A stretch of 37,256 nt of DNA. Source: Bacteroidales bacterium. Lineage in GTDB: Bacteria; Bacteroidota; Bacteroidia; Bacteroidales; UBA10428. The stretch's first letter is position 1. Each line of letters starts with the position of its first letter. Position numbers and translations under genes: made by a program. The stretch covers positions 1 through 37,256 of the forward strand of contig JAFGPL010000194.1 in the NCBI GenBank assembly GCA_016936215.1. Reading direction: 5' to 3'. Positions 16,958 to 24,994 of the stretch are shown in pieces. The notes beneath the pieces are model-generated. The model was not told the origin of the DNA and ran no database searches. It saw only the letters and a program-made list of their open reading frames with translations.

Positions 16958-17431
16958 TTATCTCCTGCCACGCCCACCACCGCGGCCCCTCCCCATCCCT
17001 TTTCCACTGCCTAAGCCCATTCCCCTGCCTTGCCCAAGGCCTCTACCTATACCCATGTTTCGGTTTTCTGCTTTGCGCGCTGAATGAATACTGTCGGGCA
17101 ATGTTGATTCTTTTAGTGGTTGAATATTTCCATTTATTACCTGTTGTACAGCTTCATTAACTGTCAAATTACGACAGAGATATACTGTACATCCTAAGGA
17201 TAGTAGCTCAGAGAAAGAAGACGGGCCAATATTGCCAACAATGACTTTTTTAATGTCATTGCCTATTAGCTTTCTGATGCTTTGCGCAGGCTCATCAGCC
17301 TGTATTCCTGAAAACACTTCAAACTTCATAGTTTGCGGGTCAAGTACCAGGAAATATTTTGCATGTCCAAATCTCCCGGATACTTTTGAACCTAAAGTAT
17401 CACCTGATGATGCAATAAGAAATTTTTCCAT
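16958..17431 (-). CDS. NifX-family protein with Gly/Arg-rich tail, copy 2
   Basis: Residues 1-110 form the FeMo-cofactor-binding domain (PF02579): SGRFGHAKYFLVLD near residue 20, GIQADEPAQ, VIVGNIGPSSFSELLSLG and a helix with AVQQVINGNI. The last about 33 residues are made of short Gly-Arg-Met units (GRGLGQGRGMGLG and similar), a low-complexity tail that ends in RGRR. Such glycine-rich tails occur on NifX-like proteins of anaerobes; RNA or metal-cluster contact are possible roles. The gene lies 34 bases before the flavoenzyme gene. It is the most canonical of the three NifX-family proteins in this operon. Confidence 0.88.
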   Translation of the reverse strand: MEKFLIASSGDTLGSKVSGRFGHAKYFLVLDPQTMKFEVFSGIQADEPAQSIRKLIGNDIKKVIVGNIGPSSFSELLSLGCTVYLCRNLTVNEAVQQVINGNIQPLKESTLPDSIHSARKAENRNMGIGRGLGQGRGMGLGSGKGMGRGRGGGRGRR

Positions 17432-17462
17432 AGTTGTATACTATTTTTAGTTAGAAGATTAT

Positions 17463-17876
17463 TTATATGTCCTTAAATACCCTGGCAAGTGAAAATCCTG
17501 GTGCTTCAATTTGTAAATCAAGAAAATAGCCAAAAGGGGTCTGATAAACTTCATAGCCGGCATTTTTCATACGTATTTCAATATTGTTAAACAATTGCAT
17601 GGTAAATTCGTGGCCGGCTTTGCTTTCTGAAAGATGCGCGAAAGAATGCAGAACAACTTTTTTTACCTGGTTTTTACCGCAAATCCATTTCAGGTTTTTA
17701 ACTATTTTTTTTTCAACTTCAGTATTTTTGGCAACATCATCTTCCTCTGCATGCATAAAGGCTGTTTGAACATTTTCATAAAAACCCGTAACGTTTTTGT
17801 TTTCAGAAAGTCCTTCAATAGTGTTAATTGTTGCTGTAAATCCAAATTGTTTGCAATAAATAAACAATACTTTCAT
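17463..17876 (-). CDS. stand-alone archaeal-type threonyl-tRNA synthetase editing domain
   Basis: This 137-residue protein matches the N-terminal editing domain of archaeal threonyl-tRNA synthetases (PF08915), a D-aminoacyl-tRNA deacylase fold that removes serine from tRNA-Thr. HSFAHLS (77-83) and TPFGYF (113-118) are the family hallmarks. No catalytic synthetase domain is attached, unlike the archaeal enzyme. It may act in trans, or may bind something else. It lies seven bases after the radical SAM gene and 31 before the NifX copy 2 gene. The partnership with these genes is hard to explain by translation quality control alone. Confidence 0.85.
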   Translation of the reverse strand: MKVLFIYCKQFGFTATINTIEGLSENKNVTGFYENVQTAFMHAEEDDVAKNTEVEKKIVKNLKWICGKNQVKKVVLHSFAHLSESKAGHEFTMQLFNNIEIRMKNAGYEVYQTPFGYFLDLQIEAPGFSLARVFKDI

Positions 17877-17883
17877 GTTGAGG

Positions 17884-18828
17884 TCATTTTTTAAATTTTC
17901 TCAGGTAATAGTAATGTCCGCCATAACCTGATTTTTCGAGCAGGTTTTCTCCCAAAAGGTTATCCAGCAGTTCTTTTCCGTCGTTTGTTTTGTGCATTAA
18001 TTCCATTACGGCGTCTTCGCGCATAGGGTGCACAGCTGTAATGCTTAGAATATCTTCCCTGAAATTGCCGGAAGAAGAAAAAGCATTTCCTTCATAACCG
18101 GTTAACAATTCAACCTTTGCGATATGTTGCCTGAAAATATTGTATGCTGCGGTTACAGCATTTTCATCGGCAGGGAAAACCCCTTTAAATGCAGGCGGGC
18201 GGGTGGGAATTGAGATATAAGCTGTATTTGGGTTAAATGTTTCAATAAACCGCGCTGTATTTTCCAGTTCAACAGGTGAATCATTTATACCGGAAACCAG
18301 CATGGTTTCGGTTACCAGTTTGCCGCCAAACTGGTTTGCAAATGATTGGATACCTTGTTTTATATCATCAAGGTTTAATTTTTTATGTGGCCTATCCATT
18401 TTCTTCCATGTTTCAAAACTTACAGCGTCAACTTTAACCGAAACAAAATCAGCTTTTAGCAGGTCTTCTTGAACGTCTGGTAAGTGAATCAATGATGAAT
18501 TGGTAATGACCGCAATGGGTATTTTAAAATTTTTCAGTTCATCAATAAGTTTCCCTAAATAAATATCAAGTGTTGGCTCACCATCTGGCACAATAGTAAT
18601 GTAATCAGGTAATTGTTCATTTTTTTGAATATCTTTCAATAATGATTTTACCTCGTCAGCCAGTTCTTTCGGTTTATAAAATTCCTGCCGGTTAACCTGC
18701 ATTTTTATTGCTTTTCCAACCTGGCAATAACTGCATGAATATGTGCATATTTTATAAGGGATATTGTTTATCCCAAGGCTCTGTCCAAGCCTGCGCGATG
18801 GTACCGGGCCAAAGACTCTTCGTTCCAT
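17884..18828 (-). CDS. radical SAM protein (COG0731-like)
   Basis: This 314-residue radical SAM enzyme has the cluster motif C28-x3-C32-x2-C35 in ICTYSCSYCQVG. The opening RVFGPVPSRRLGQSLG is the signature of the COG0731 group of iron-sulfur oxidoreductases, related to the wyosine-synthesis enzymes but smaller. Segments with VPDGEPTLD and VSVKVDAVS fit the barrel strands that bind SAM. The C-terminal part resembles a winged-helix (AVMELMHKTNDGKELLDNLL). It starts one base after the stop of the NifX copy 1 gene, indicating tight coupling. Its product is unknown. Confidence 0.88.
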   Translation of the reverse strand: MERRVFGPVPSRRLGQSLGINNIPYKICTYSCSYCQVGKAIKMQVNRQEFYKPKELADEVKSLLKDIQKNEQLPDYITIVPDGEPTLDIYLGKLIDELKNFKIPIAVITNSSLIHLPDVQEDLLKADFVSVKVDAVSFETWKKMDRPHKKLNLDDIKQGIQSFANQFGGKLVTETMLVSGINDSPVELENTARFIETFNPNTAYISIPTRPPAFKGVFPADENAVTAAYNIFRQHIAKVELLTGYEGNAFSSSGNFREDILSITAVHPMREDAVMELMHKTNDGKELLDNLLGENLLEKSGYGGHYYYLRKFKK

Positions 18829-18829
18829 T

Positions 18830-19270
18830 TTATTCTTCTTTTTTAATAATTGATTTCATTACACCTTCTTTTATAGTAAACAGTTTATATTCTTCAGGCA
18901 TATTTTTAAGTTCGTCCACTATCCATTTTATATGTTTCTTAAAAACAGGCACAGACTCGTCCGGGTCTTCGAAATATACAATTACCGGTATGAAATGGTT
19001 GTTCACAATACGAATGTTTCTACCAAATTGTTTAGATACCAATACTTTAACGCCTTCATTTTTTAATAACTCTGAAACGGCCATGCCTTTCTTACGGGAT
19101 CCGTGTTCCTGTTCTTCATCATAGTCTTTGGCAGCATTGTTGATTTCATTTAAAAATACCATGTCATTATTGGCCCATTCGTAAATCAGATACTTATCAG
19201 CATCGCCAAAGTGTTTTTGTTGAAGAACACCCTCGTGGTTAACTGCAAATGCAAAACGTATTGAATTCAT
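18830..19270 (-). CDS. NifX-family (dinitrogenase FeMo-cofactor domain) protein, copy 1
   Basis: This 146-residue protein is the first gene of the minus-strand operon. It begins RFAFAVNHEGVLQQKHFGDADKYLIYE, with the HFGDA segment typical of NifX/NifY-like domains, and continues with a helix ending GVKVLVSKQFGRNIRIV. A charged C-terminal extension (MPEEYKLFTIKEG) is unlike the other two copies. Function is probably carriage of a metal cluster or its precursor. Its promoter should lie in the intergenic region upstream; on the minus strand a TAAGTTTA sequence is present there but I found no convincing -33 partner. Confidence 0.8.
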   Translation of the reverse strand: MNSIRFAFAVNHEGVLQQKHFGDADKYLIYEWANNDMVFLNEINNAAKDYDEEQEHGSRKKGMAVSELLKNEGVKVLVSKQFGRNIRIVNNHFIPVIVYFEDPDESVPVFKKHIKWIVDELKNMPEEYKLFTIKEGVMKSIIKKEE

Positions 19271-19474
19271 ATTTAGATAGATTGTAATTTATTAAACTTA
19301 GTTTTTAATCTGCATATCCGATGATTCTCTTGTTAAAATTCCTGTATGCCTTATTTTTGGGCTTTTTCAGTTTTATTTTATCTGGATTGCAGAAAAAATC
19401 CAAAAGTTATTTATTCGTTGAATTTGTATATATTTATGTTATTATGTATAATATCACAAAGTATTTCCTGCTAT

Positions 19475-19498
19475 ATTTTTGTAGTATATTACAAAAAT
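19475..19498. repeat. 9-bp inverted repeat, operator-like
   Basis: ATTTTTGTA (19475-19483), six-base spacer, TACAAAAAT (19490-19498). The arms match perfectly. The site lies about 205 bases upstream of the NifX operon start and about 210 bases upstream of the predicted peptidase promoter, so it could serve either as a regulator site, or be a chance repeat in AT-rich DNA. Confidence 0.3.
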
Positions 19499-19706
19499 AA
19501 GAATGGGGAATTGTTATATTATCTTATTACTGTCTGAAGAAACCCTGTTTAAAGTTGAATTATTATAACTTTTTTCTTATTAAATTTTAAGGTGCAGGTT
19601 TAATCCCTTAAAACTTTTTGTCTTTAAAACATGCGAAACAAAACGAATAGGGTTATTTTTCCTGAAAGCACTTTATTGCCAGCTCACATCCAGATTGGCC
19701 TTTGTG

Positions 19707-19737
19707 TTTGATTTATAGGCCAGATTGATTATCTTTA
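19707..19737 (+). promoter_or_regulatory. Bacteroidota-type promoter for the M16 peptidase gene
   Basis: TTTG (19707-19710), 19 bases, TATCTTTA (19730-19737). This fits the known Bacteroidota housekeeping consensus TTTG-N19-TAnnTTTG apart from the last base. It would give a 5' leader of about 135 bases before ATG19881. Confidence 0.5.
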
Positions 19738-19880
19738 CTTGTCCCGGTAAATATTTCAGGATCAGTAAATGAACCAAATTGAAATAAATGTTTTATCCAA
19801 AAAGATTTTTAACAATGTCATTATGTTTCAATTCTTTTCTTAAAACAACAATAATTATGAATGATATTAAATATTACCTT

Positions 19881-22709
19881 ATGAAAAAAAAAATATTCAT
19901 TTTTAAACTCGTAACATATACAGTTACAGCAATACTCATTTATTCGTGTTCCCCTTCAGGGGAGAATAACAAGCTAACCATAGAATATGAGAAGTATGTC
20001 CTCGACAACGGGCTCGAAGTGGTTTTGCATGTTGACAAAAGCGATCCCATAGTTTCAACGGCCATTATGTACCATGTGGGCTCAAGCCGCGAAGTGCCGG
20101 GCAAAACAGGATTTGCCCACCTGTTTGAGCATATGCTCTTCCAGGAGTCTGAAAACATTCCGCAGGATGAATATTTTAAGAAAATCCAGAATGCCGGGGG
20201 TACGCTCAACGGATTTACCAATAACGATATCACTACTTATTTTGAAATTGTTCCGAAAAATGCGCTCGAAATGGTGCTCTGGATGGAATCAGACCGTATG
20301 GGCTATTTCATCAATACCGTTACACCATCTGCATTTGCCATTCAGCAGAATGTGGTACAGAACGAAAAACGCCAGATGGTTGACAACAGGCCATACGGCC
20401 ATACAGATTATATAATTGACAAAAACCTGTTTCCGGAAGGTCACCCTTATAGCTGGCAGGTAATAGGTGAGATGGAGGACGTGAATAATGCCACGGTAGA
20501 CGATGTAAAAGAATTCTACCATAATTTTTACGGGCCGAATAATGCAACCCTCGTCATTGCCGGTGATTTTGAAGTTGACTCGGTTAAAGCACTGGTATCG
20601 AAATATTTCGCCGAAATAGCCAGCCACGGGCAAATTGATGAAAGGGAGGCCATGAATGTATCGCTTTACGGGTCAAAAAAAATATACCACGAAGATAATT
20701 TTGCCACGGTGCCGGAACTAAGCATGGTGTGGCCTGCTGCTGAGGAGTTTAGCAAAGATGCCTATGCCCTTTCTTATCTTTCAGAGATACTTACAGAAGG
20801 TAAATCCGCACCGATGTATAAGGTGCTTGTTGAGGAAAAACAGCTAACTTCAAGGGTTTCGGCATTTAATGATGTTCGTGAACTGGCAGGGTCTTTCAAT
20901 ATCAGGGTTAGGGCAAACGAAGGCCACACCCTGAAAGAAGTCGAAGATGCAATACATGAATCGTTCAGGTTATTTGAAAAAGAAGGCATCAAACAAAAAG
21001 ACATTGAAAAGGTAAAAGCAGGCCTTGAAAGGCAGTTTTATAACAGCATAAACAGTGTATTTTATAAATCGCTTCAACTTGCTTATTACAATACGTTTTT
21101 GAATAATCCCGGATTTATTGAAACTGATATCGAAAACATAAAAGCAATCACAATTGAAGATGTAATTGAGGTTTATAATAAGTTTATAAAAGATAAACCT
21201 TGTGTTGTTACGAGCTTTGTTCCAAAAGGCAGGACCGATATGATTGCAGAAAATTCACAAAGTGCTGATATTAAAGAAGAAAGTGTCGAAACAGCCCTGG
21301 AAGTAATCCTTCCGCAACCGGGCAGTGAGGTTGAGGTTCAGAAAACCCCCTCGGCAATTGACAGGAGCGTTCAGCCTCTTTTGGGTACCGATCCGGCGAT
21401 AAGTTTACCTGAGATATGGACTGCAGATTTGCAAAACGAAATAAAGGTTTATGGCATTGAACATAATGAGTTGCCCCTTGTATCGGTTGAAATTATGCTC
21501 AAGGGTGGCTTTTTACTCGATGATACCTCCAAACTTGGTGTTGCCAATCTTTTAACCGATTTAATGATGGAAGGTACTAAGAATAAAACCCCGGAAGAAC
21601 TTCAGGATGAAATCAAACTTCTTGGTGCAGATATATGGATGTACACTACCAATGAAGAAATAATATTTAGTGCGAATACGCTCTCTAGAAATTTTTCAAA
21701 AACCATGAAAATTCTTGAAGAGATGATTCTTGAACCCCGTTGGGATTCACTTGAGTTTAGCCTGGCAAAAATAAGAACAATGAACGGTCTCATTCAGAGT
21801 GAAGCCAACCCTTCTTTTATTGCCAATTTGATGATGAAAAAGTTACTTTATGGAGATGGCCATATATTCGCCAATGATACACGTGGCAAACGCATTGATA
21901 TAGAAAAAATTACCATTCAGGACCTGAAGGATTTCTATGAGAAAAACTTTTCACCTGCCCTCGCAAGTGTTCAAATTGCAGGAAATGTGTCAAAAAAACA
22001 AGCGTTAAAAGCATTACAATCATTAGAGGCAAAATGGCAAAAGAAAGATGTTGAATTTCCTGTATACATTGTACCTGAACCAATAGAATCTTCAAAAATC
22101 TATTTTGTAGATATGCCAGGATCGAAACAGTCGGTTGTTAATATCGGGTACCTCGCGCTATCAAGGTCTCACCCCGACTTTTATCCTGCTTATGTCATGA
22201 ATTATATGCTTGGTGGTTCATTCAGTAGCGTGTTGAATATGATTTTGCGTGAAGAGAAAGGTTTTACCTATGGCGCCAGGTCAGGTTTCGGTGAGCAAAA
22301 AGAAATCGCACCTTTTACGGCTTCTTCAAGTGTAAGGTCGAATGCTACCCGGGAGACTGTTAATATATTTAAGACCGAAATGGAAAAATACAGACAGGGA
22401 ATCTCACCAGAGGATCTTGAATTTACAAAAAACACCCTGATAAGGTCAAATGCCCGAAGGTTTGAGACACTGGGCGCACTCAACGGGATGCTTAGGACTG
22501 TAAGCAAATACGGGTTGTCGTTAGACTATATTAAGGAAGAAGAGAACACTGTGAGATCAATGACGGTTGAAAGGCATAAAGAACTTGCCCAAAAGTATAT
22601 TGTCCCGGAAAAAATGGTCTACCTCGTGGTTGGAGATGCACAAACCCAGATGAATTCACTTAAAAGTCTTGGACTTGGTGAGCCGGTTTTATTAAAGTAC
22701 CAGAATTAG
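19881..22709 (+). CDS. M16-family zinc metallopeptidase lipoprotein
   Basis: This 942-residue pitrilysin-family protein is built of two homologous halves. The first half has the inverted zinc motif H80-L-F-E83-H84 (GFAHLFEHMLFQ), so it is the active half; the second half (from about residue 530) keeps the fold but not the motif, as is usual. The open frame extends to 19788, but ATG19881 gives MKKK, a hydrophobic stretch and the lipobox IYSC (Cys23), so I choose it. It should be a lipoprotein facing the periplasm, where it would degrade peptides. A promoter-like site lies about 140 bases upstream and a strong terminator follows, so the gene is probably monocistronic. Confidence 0.93.
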   Translation: MKKKIFIFKLVTYTVTAILIYSCSPSGENNKLTIEYEKYVLDNGLEVVLHVDKSDPIVSTAIMYHVGSSREVPGKTGFAHLFEHMLFQESENIPQDEYFKKIQNAGGTLNGFTNNDITTYFEIVPKNALEMVLWMESDRMGYFINTVTPSAFAIQQNVVQNEKRQMVDNRPYGHTDYIIDKNLFPEGHPYSWQVIGEMEDVNNATVDDVKEFYHNFYGPNNATLVIAGDFEVDSVKALVSKYFAEIASHGQIDEREAMNVSLYGSKKIYHEDNFATVPELSMVWPAAEEFSKDAYALSYLSEILTEGKSAPMYKVLVEEKQLTSRVSAFNDVRELAGSFNIRVRANEGHTLKEVEDAIHESFRLFEKEGIKQKDIEKVKAGLERQFYNSINSVFYKSLQLAYYNTFLNNPGFIETDIENIKAITIEDVIEVYNKFIKDKPCVVTSFVPKGRTDMIAENSQSADIKEESVETALEVILPQPGSEVEVQKTPSAIDRSVQPLLGTDPAISLPEIWTADLQNEIKVYGIEHNELPLVSVEIMLKGGFLLDDTSKLGVANLLTDLMMEGTKNKTPEELQDEIKLLGADIWMYTTNEEIIFSANTLSRNFSKTMKILEEMILEPRWDSLEFSLAKIRTMNGLIQSEANPSFIANLMMKKLLYGDGHIFANDTRGKRIDIEKITIQDLKDFYEKNFSPALASVQIAGNVSKKQALKALQSLEAKWQKKDVEFPVYIVPEPIESSKIYFVDMPGSKQSVVNIGYLALSRSHPDFYPAYVMNYMLGGSFSSVLNMILREEKGFTYGARSGFGEQKEIAPFTASSSVRSNATRETVNIFKTEMEKYRQGISPEDLEFTKNTLIRSNARRFETLGALNGMLRTVSKYGLSLDYIKEEENTVRSMTVERHKELAQKYIVPEKMVYLVVGDAQTQMNSLKSLGLGEPVLLKYQN

Positions 22710-22787
22710 CAAGGAATTATTTCACCTTACAAAAATATTTTTCAACTATGGGCTGCAAAAAAAATAATAACTTATAGGATTGCAATT

Positions 22788-22828
22788 AAAAAGAAACCCG
22801 TTTTCATCTAAAAAACGGGTTTCTTTTT
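22788..22828. terminator. strong intrinsic terminator, probably bidirectional
   Basis: AAAAAGAAACCCGTTTT (22788-22804), loop CATCTAA, AAAACGGGTTTCTTTTT (22812-22828): 17 pairs with a T tract on one strand and an A tract that gives a T tract on the other. It lies between the convergent M16 peptidase and NUMOD1-like genes and can stop both. Confidence 0.9.
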
Positions 22829-22877
22829 TAACCAGAAAGAATTTATGCTTATCCTGTTTAATTGTTATACCGGTTTG

Positions 22878-23156
22878 TTAATGATGTTTTGTACGTTCGG
22901 CCAGGTTCTTTTCCATAGCCCGTAAATAATAAGATTTATATTTGATGTAATGGGTGCCTTTTTCAAATTCCCAGAAAACATTCCTGGCCTTATAAATTTT
23001 CCCGATGCATGCTTCAAAAATTAATGCGTAATTAATACCGGTATACCTTTCCGCTTCAAGAATGGTATTAAACCTGATGCTTTTATCTGCAAAATGACCG
23101 ATCACAGGAACATGGTATTTTTTCTGCATGCGTTTGTTATATGTTCGCTGGTTCAT
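22878..23156 (-). CDS. small NUMOD1-like DNA-binding domain protein
   Basis: This 92-residue basic protein has a segment, FNTILEAERYTGINYALI (about 30-47), followed by CIGKIYKARNVFWEFEKG, that fits the NUMOD1 helix-turn-helix pattern (F-x-S-I-x-E-A-x-x-x-T-G-I, then G-K-x-x-x-A-x-x-x-W). NUMOD1 is normally a DNA-binding module attached to homing endonucleases. No GIY-YIG or HNH nuclease domain is present in or next to the gene. It may be a domesticated remnant or a small regulator. The M-N-Q-R start is at ATG23156; no ribosome-binding site is obvious. Confidence 0.65.
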   Translation of the reverse strand: MNQRTYNKRMQKKYHVPVIGHFADKSIRFNTILEAERYTGINYALIFEACIGKIYKARNVFWEFEKGTHYIKYKSYYLRAMEKNLAERTKHH

Positions 23157-23201
23157 GTGTTATGAAGTTTTTGTTATGTAACGTCAATCGTAATATAATT
23201 G

Positions 23202-23233
23202 TTTCAGGATTTAAAGACATAAATATAGCTTTT
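23202..23233 (+). promoter_or_regulatory. possible promoter of the leucine-mevalonate gene run
   Basis: TTTC (23202-23205), 20 bases, TAGCTTTT (23226-23233), a partial match to the Bacteroidota TTTG-N19/20-TAnnTTTG pattern. It would leave a leader of about 140 bases before the TTG start at 23377. No better candidate was found between the divergent NUMOD1-like gene and the carboxylase gene. Confidence 0.3.
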
Positions 23234-23376
23234 TTTATTTTACATTACAACGTCTCGACTGGTTAACGTTTGTTAATACAATAATATTGTCATTCTCTAA
23301 GGGTAATTAAATTCTGCTGCATCGCACAAACAATTGTCCGGTGAATCTGTTAATAACTTGTTTTTAAGGTAAAAAA

Positions 23377-24984
23377 TTGAAAAGGTTATCTACAACAATA
23401 AATATTCAGTCTGAGGAATTCAAAGCTTCGTCGGAAAGATACCGGGGCCTTGTTAAAGAATACAGGCAGATATACCGTGAAATTATGAAAGGAGGTACTG
23501 AAACAGCCGTTAAAAAGCATCTTTCCCGAAATAAACTTCTTGTTCGTCAAAGAATTAATAAACTGCTTGATGTTGACACCCCGTTTCTGGAGTTATCCCC
23601 CCTGGCTGCCAACGACCAATATCAGAATGCTTTTCCTTCGGCGGGTATTATCACAGGTATTGGCCTGATTCACGGTAAAGAAACAGTTATTATTGGCAAT
23701 GATGCAACCGTGAAAGGCGGTACTTATGTGAAGGAAACCATAAAGAAACATCTGAGGGCACAGGAAATTGCTATGGAAAACAACCTGCCTGTTGTTTATC
23801 TTGTTGATTCGGGAGGTATTTATTTACCGGAGCAGGCAAATGTATTCCCTGATAAATATGATTTTGGCCGTATTTTTTTTAACCAGGCAAAGCTTTCTGC
23901 AATGGGCATTCCCCAGGTGTCAATTGTGATGGGCTCATGCACTGCTGGCGGGGCTTATATTCCGGCTATGAGCGACCAGACTGTTATCGTGAAAAACCAG
24001 GGCACCATTTTTCTTGGCGGGCCGCCGCTTGTTAAGGCTGCAACGGGTGAAGAAGTAACTTCTGAAGAGCTGGGAGGAGGATTTGTGCATACCACTAAAT
24101 CTGGTGTGGCTGATTATCTTGCCCTTAACGATGAACATGCCTTACAGCAATGTCGTGACATCTTTGAAACTATACCGGCTGCCCGCAAACAACATCTTGA
24201 TTTTTTCCCGGTAAGAGAACCGGAATATAACATCGAAGAGCTATATGGTATCCTTCCCCTTAATGCGAAGAGCACAGTTGATCCCAGGGAAATAATCATG
24301 CGCATTGCTGATGGAAGCGAATTCGATGAGTTTAAAGCCGGCTATGCAACCACGCTGGTAACAGGGTTTGCAAGGATTATGGGTTTTCCTTTGGGAATTA
24401 TCGCCAATAATGGAATATTGTTTTCTGAATCAGCACTTAAAGGCACTCATTTTATCGAATTATGCAATCGCCGTAATATCCCCATTTTGTTTCTGCAAAA
24501 CATTACCGGTTTTATGGTCGGCAAAGAATTTGAAAATGCAGGAATTGCCAAAGACGGGGCTAAAATGGTACAGGCTGTTGCCAATGCAAATGTACCAAAA
24601 TTCACGATAATTTTTGGCGGGTCTTATGGTGCGGGAAATTATGCCATGTCAGGCAGGGCATTTGGTTCACGGTTGCTTTTCATGTATCCTGCTTCATCAA
24701 TATCTGTGATGGGTGGTGAGCAGGCTGCTAACGTTCTTGATAATGTTGGTAACGTTAATTCACGTGACAATGTGCCGGATTTAAAAGCCGGACACGATAA
24801 CAGGATTAAGCAGGAGATACTTGAAAAATATCAAAAAGAAGGATCGGCCTATTACAGCACATCAAGATTATGGGATGATGGCATCATAGACCCTGCCGAT
24901 ACGCGCACCATTATTGCAATGGGCCTTAGCATGAGCCTTAACAGGAAATTTGATGAACCCAAAACAGGTATTTACCGGATGTAA
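23377..24984 (+). CDS. 3-methylcrotonyl-CoA carboxylase, carboxyltransferase (beta) subunit
   Basis: This subunit transfers the carboxyl group from biotin to 3-methylcrotonyl-CoA in leucine breakdown. The 535-residue length is that of MccB/LiuB. Two crotonase-fold carboxyltransferase halves are visible: the first with GSCTAGGAYIPAMSDQ, a match to the acyl-CoA-binding part, the second with FGGSYGAGNYAMSGRAF, the biotin side. No ATG fits the conserved N-terminus; the frame starts at a TTG (23377) with AAGGT just upstream, so I take TTG as start. Substrate choice over propionyl- or geranyl-CoA rests on the linked LiuC-like hydratase and acyl-CoA dehydrogenase. Ten bases separate it from the hydratase gene. 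Confidence 0.9.
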   Translation: MKRLSTTINIQSEEFKASSERYRGLVKEYRQIYREIMKGGTETAVKKHLSRNKLLVRQRINKLLDVDTPFLELSPLAANDQYQNAFPSAGIITGIGLIHGKETVIIGNDATVKGGTYVKETIKKHLRAQEIAMENNLPVVYLVDSGGIYLPEQANVFPDKYDFGRIFFNQAKLSAMGIPQVSIVMGSCTAGGAYIPAMSDQTVIVKNQGTIFLGGPPLVKAATGEEVTSEELGGGFVHTTKSGVADYLALNDEHALQQCRDIFETIPAARKQHLDFFPVREPEYNIEELYGILPLNAKSTVDPREIIMRIADGSEFDEFKAGYATTLVTGFARIMGFPLGIIANNGILFSESALKGTHFIELCNRRNIPILFLQNITGFMVGKEFENAGIAKDGAKMVQAVANANVPKFTIIFGGSYGAGNYAMSGRAFGSRLLFMYPASSISVMGGEQAANVLDNVGNVNSRDNVPDLKAGHDNRIKQEILEKYQKEGSAYYSTSRLWDDGIIDPADTRTIIAMGLSMSLNRKFDEPKTGIYRM

Positions 24985-24994
24985 AAAATGAATT

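Larger units (their letters stand above)
19271..19880. other. intergenic region between the NifX operon and the M16 peptidase
   Basis: This region separates two divergent genes. It is strongly AT-rich and contains a 9-bp perfect inverted repeat at 19475-19498 and a promoter-like site at 19707-19737, both listed separately. A 63-codon open frame at 19346-19537 is present but looks like chance: it has hydrophobic low-complexity residues and no ribosome-binding site. A frame continuous with the peptidase extends upstream to 19788 but is not taken as coding. I see nothing else. Confidence 0.5.

Noticed and set aside
13310-19270. Nitrogen-fixation cluster
   Set aside because: No nitrogenase structural genes, NifB or NifE/N are present; NifX-like domains alone do not indicate nitrogen fixation.
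19346-19537. 63-codon open frame on the plus strand
   Set aside because: There is no ribosome-binding site, the composition is low-complexity and hydrophobic, and no domain is recognisable; it is probably chance in AT-rich DNA.
19788-19880. Upstream start for the M16 peptidase
   Set aside because: It would place 31 residues before a standard lipoprotein signal; ATG19881 with the IYSC lipobox is the better start.
22788-22828. Small RNA or mobile-element end
   Set aside because: A long GC-cored stem flanked by A and T tracts between convergent genes is fully explained as a bidirectional terminator.
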